A stretch of 33,120 bases of DNA from JACCQS01 sp050999295 (lineage in GTDB: Bacteria > Actinomycetota > Actinomycetes > Mycobacteriales > Geodermatophilaceae). The notes under the pieces are model-generated. The model had not been told where the DNA came from. It saw nothing but the letters and a program-made list of their open reading frames with translations, and searched no databases. The stretch spans positions 1 through 33,120 of the forward strand of contig JBPCPI010000101.1 of NCBI GenBank assembly GCA_050999295.1, read 5' to 3'. The first letter of the stretch is position 1. Each line of letters starts with the position of its first letter. Position numbers and translations under genes: made by a program. Shown here piece after piece: positions 31,955-33,120 of the stretch.

Positions 31955-32944
31955 GTGTTGTTCTTCACGATTCGACGGGTGCTCGGGTCGATCGTCGTCC
32001 TGATCGCGAGTACGTTCCTGGTCTTCTTGATGACCGCCTTCAGCTTCGACCCGCTGGCTCAGTACCGGCAGCGCCAGCCCCCGCCTCCGCCGGAATTCTT
32101 CGAGTCACTCAGGGAGCGCCTGGGACTGAACGACCCCCTGATCGTGCGGTACTTCAGTTGGCTCAAGGGCGCGGTCACCGGCGACTTCGGCGTCAACATC
32201 AACAACATTCCGGTCGCTGATCAGCTGTTCGGCAGGCTGCTGGTGACCGGGCGGCTGGTCATTGCCGCCATGCTTCTCGCGATCCTGCTGGCGGTCGTGG
32301 TCGGCGTCGTCTCCGCGGTGCGGCAGTACAAGGCCACGGACTACGTCTTCACCGTTTTCGCGTACATCCTGATCGCGCTGCCGACGTTCTGGTTCGCGGC
32401 ACTGCTCAAGGAGTTCGTGGCGATCGGGATCAACAACCTTGCCGGGGAAAAGATCTTGTTCACTCTCGGGGACGAGACGCCCGGAATCGCCGCCTATGGC
32501 ACGACCTCGATGATCTTCTGGGATCGAATCGGGCACCTCGTGTTGCCGACGTTGTCCCTGGGGCTGCTGACCTTCGCTGCCTGGAGCCGCTTCCAGCGGG
32601 CCTCGATGTTGGACGTCCTGTCGGCCGACTACATGCGCTTGGCTCGAGCCAAAGGCCTGCCCTGGCGTCGAGTGATCGTCAAGCACGGCCTCAGGAACGC
32701 GCTGATCCCGCTGACAACGGTCGTCGCCATCGGAGTCGGCGCCATCTTCGGCGGGGCGATCGTCACCGAACAAGTCTTCGTGTGGCACGGGATGGGCGAG
32801 TACCTCATCCAGGACGGGATCCAGAAGAACGACATCAATGTGGTGCTCGGCTGGTTGCTGGTCGCTGCCTTCTTCGTGATCCTCTTCAACCTGATTGCCG
32901 ACCTGCTCTATGCCGTCCTCGATCCCAGGATCCGGCTCAGCTGA
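31955..32944 (+). CDS. peptide-type ABC transporter permease (DppB-like)
   Basis: First membrane subunit of the importer. The 329-residue protein has an N-terminal helix (FTIRRVLGSIVVLIASTFLVFL), a periplasmic loop with RERLGLNDPLIVRYFSWL and GDFGVN typical of DppB/OppB, then five more helices. The cytoplasmic coupling (EAA-like) loop reads YMRLARAKGLPWRRVIVKH followed by GLRNALIP. The C-terminus ends LLYAVLDPRIRLS, as in the family. Start GTG 31955. The next permease begins 15 nt after its stop. Confidence 0.95.
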   Translation: MLFFTIRRVLGSIVVLIASTFLVFLMTAFSFDPLAQYRQRQPPPPPEFFESLRERLGLNDPLIVRYFSWLKGAVTGDFGVNINNIPVADQLFGRLLVTGRLVIAAMLLAILLAVVVGVVSAVRQYKATDYVFTVFAYILIALPTFWFAALLKEFVAIGINNLAGEKILFTLGDETPGIAAYGTTSMIFWDRIGHLVLPTLSLGLLTFAAWSRFQRASMLDVLSADYMRLARAKGLPWRRVIVKHGLRNALIPLTTVVAIGVGAIFGGAIVTEQVFVWHGMGEYLIQDGIQKNDINVVLGWLLVAAFFVILFNLIADLLYAVLDPRIRLS

Positions 32945-32958
32945 CTCGTGGAAGGTCA

Positions 32959-33120
32959 ATGATGTCCACCACCGAAGACCGGCTAGCGACCCCCGGCTCT
33001 GCCGCCCAGAACGAGCAAGCAGCAGTCCAGCCTGGAGCAGGTGTGGGGGAGGGGAAGCCCCCCCCCGACAGAAAGGAAGACGGTGAAGGCGGGACACCCC
33101 ACCGTTGGGTCCACGTCGCA
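32959..33120 (+). CDS. N-terminus of a second ABC permease (DppC-like, runs off the window)
   Basis: ATG 32959 (or 32962) opens a frame that stays open through the last base, 54 codons. GGAAGG lies about 4 nt upstream. The visible part is hydrophilic (STTEDRLATPGSAAQNEQ, then PPPDRKEDGEGGTPHRW), with no membrane helix yet. By position directly after a DppB-like gene it should be the DppC-like partner, which usually has a cytosolic tail before its first helix; the identification is from context only. It contains a run of nine C (33058-33066). Confidence 0.6.
   Translation, partial: MMSTTEDRLATPGSAAQNEQAAVQPGAGVGEGKPPPDRKEDGEGGTPHRWVHVA

Noticed and set aside
32105..33097. 330-codon minus-strand ORF
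   Set aside because: Antisense to the DppB-like permease and the following gene start; His/Gln/Asp-rich shadow composition.

Overview
The window comes from a high-GC actinobacterial chromosome. Evidence is the strong G/C preference at third codon positions, frequent GTG starts, actinobacterial families (DUF4245, DUF6542, an Rv1109c-type lipid-droplet-associated protein, the Sdh1-type succinate dehydrogenase) and a gene order I recognise from memory as that around Mycobacterium tuberculosis Rv1095-Rv1112: phoH2, Gly/Pro-rich membrane protein, fum, glpX, DUF4245, xseB, xseA, Rv1109c-like, ispH, DUF6542, ychF. Genus cannot be assigned from the sequence alone. No tRNA, rRNA, CRISPR array, insertion sequence or phage gene was seen.

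Layout. 1-2.4 kb: the 3' end of a DUF885-type peptidase, a small membrane protein, a doubtful small ORF and a PIN-PhoH protein. 2.4-4.5 kb: a cupin-MarR operon with an elaborate palindromic operator over its promoter, convergent with an AbiEi/DUF559-type gene whose reading frame runs into marR on the opposite strand. 4.6-11.4 kb: central carbon enzymes fumC, gltA and glpX (all minus strand), interrupted by two tandem paralogous membrane proteins with Gly/Tyr/Gln/Pro-rich tails and by a decayed patch (a LiaF-like remnant and a sugar-lactone oxidase pseudogene). 11.4-19.6 kb: DUF4245, exonuclease VII subunits, the lipid-droplet-type protein, ispH, DUF6542, rmuC, and a two-gene alkylation repair operon (Ada-AlkA fusion plus O6-alkylguanine methyltransferase).

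19.7-25.6 kb: ychF, a small basic protein, and sulfate activation. cysD and cysN run on the plus strand behind a structured leader with a 31-codon upstream ORF. cysC and an Rrf2 regulator run on the minus strand, and a VapBC-like toxin-antitoxin pair sits between the two halves. 25.6-33.1 kb: a NUDIX hydrolase, the sdhC-sdhA-sdhB operon (minus strand), and the first genes of a peptide-type ABC transporter (lipoprotein, permease, start of a second permease) running off the right edge.

Together fumC, gltA and sdhCAB cover three TCA-cycle steps, with glpX for gluconeogenesis. xseAB, rmuC and ada-alkA/ogt serve DNA maintenance. cysDNC makes PAPS from sulfate. The most distinctive signals are regulatory and structural rather than a new multi-gene system: the nested operator before cupin-marR, the cysDN leader, a recurring -10-like hexamer 6-8 nt before SD-less start codons (leaderless mRNAs), several long intergenic palindromes and the tandem low-complexity membrane proteins.
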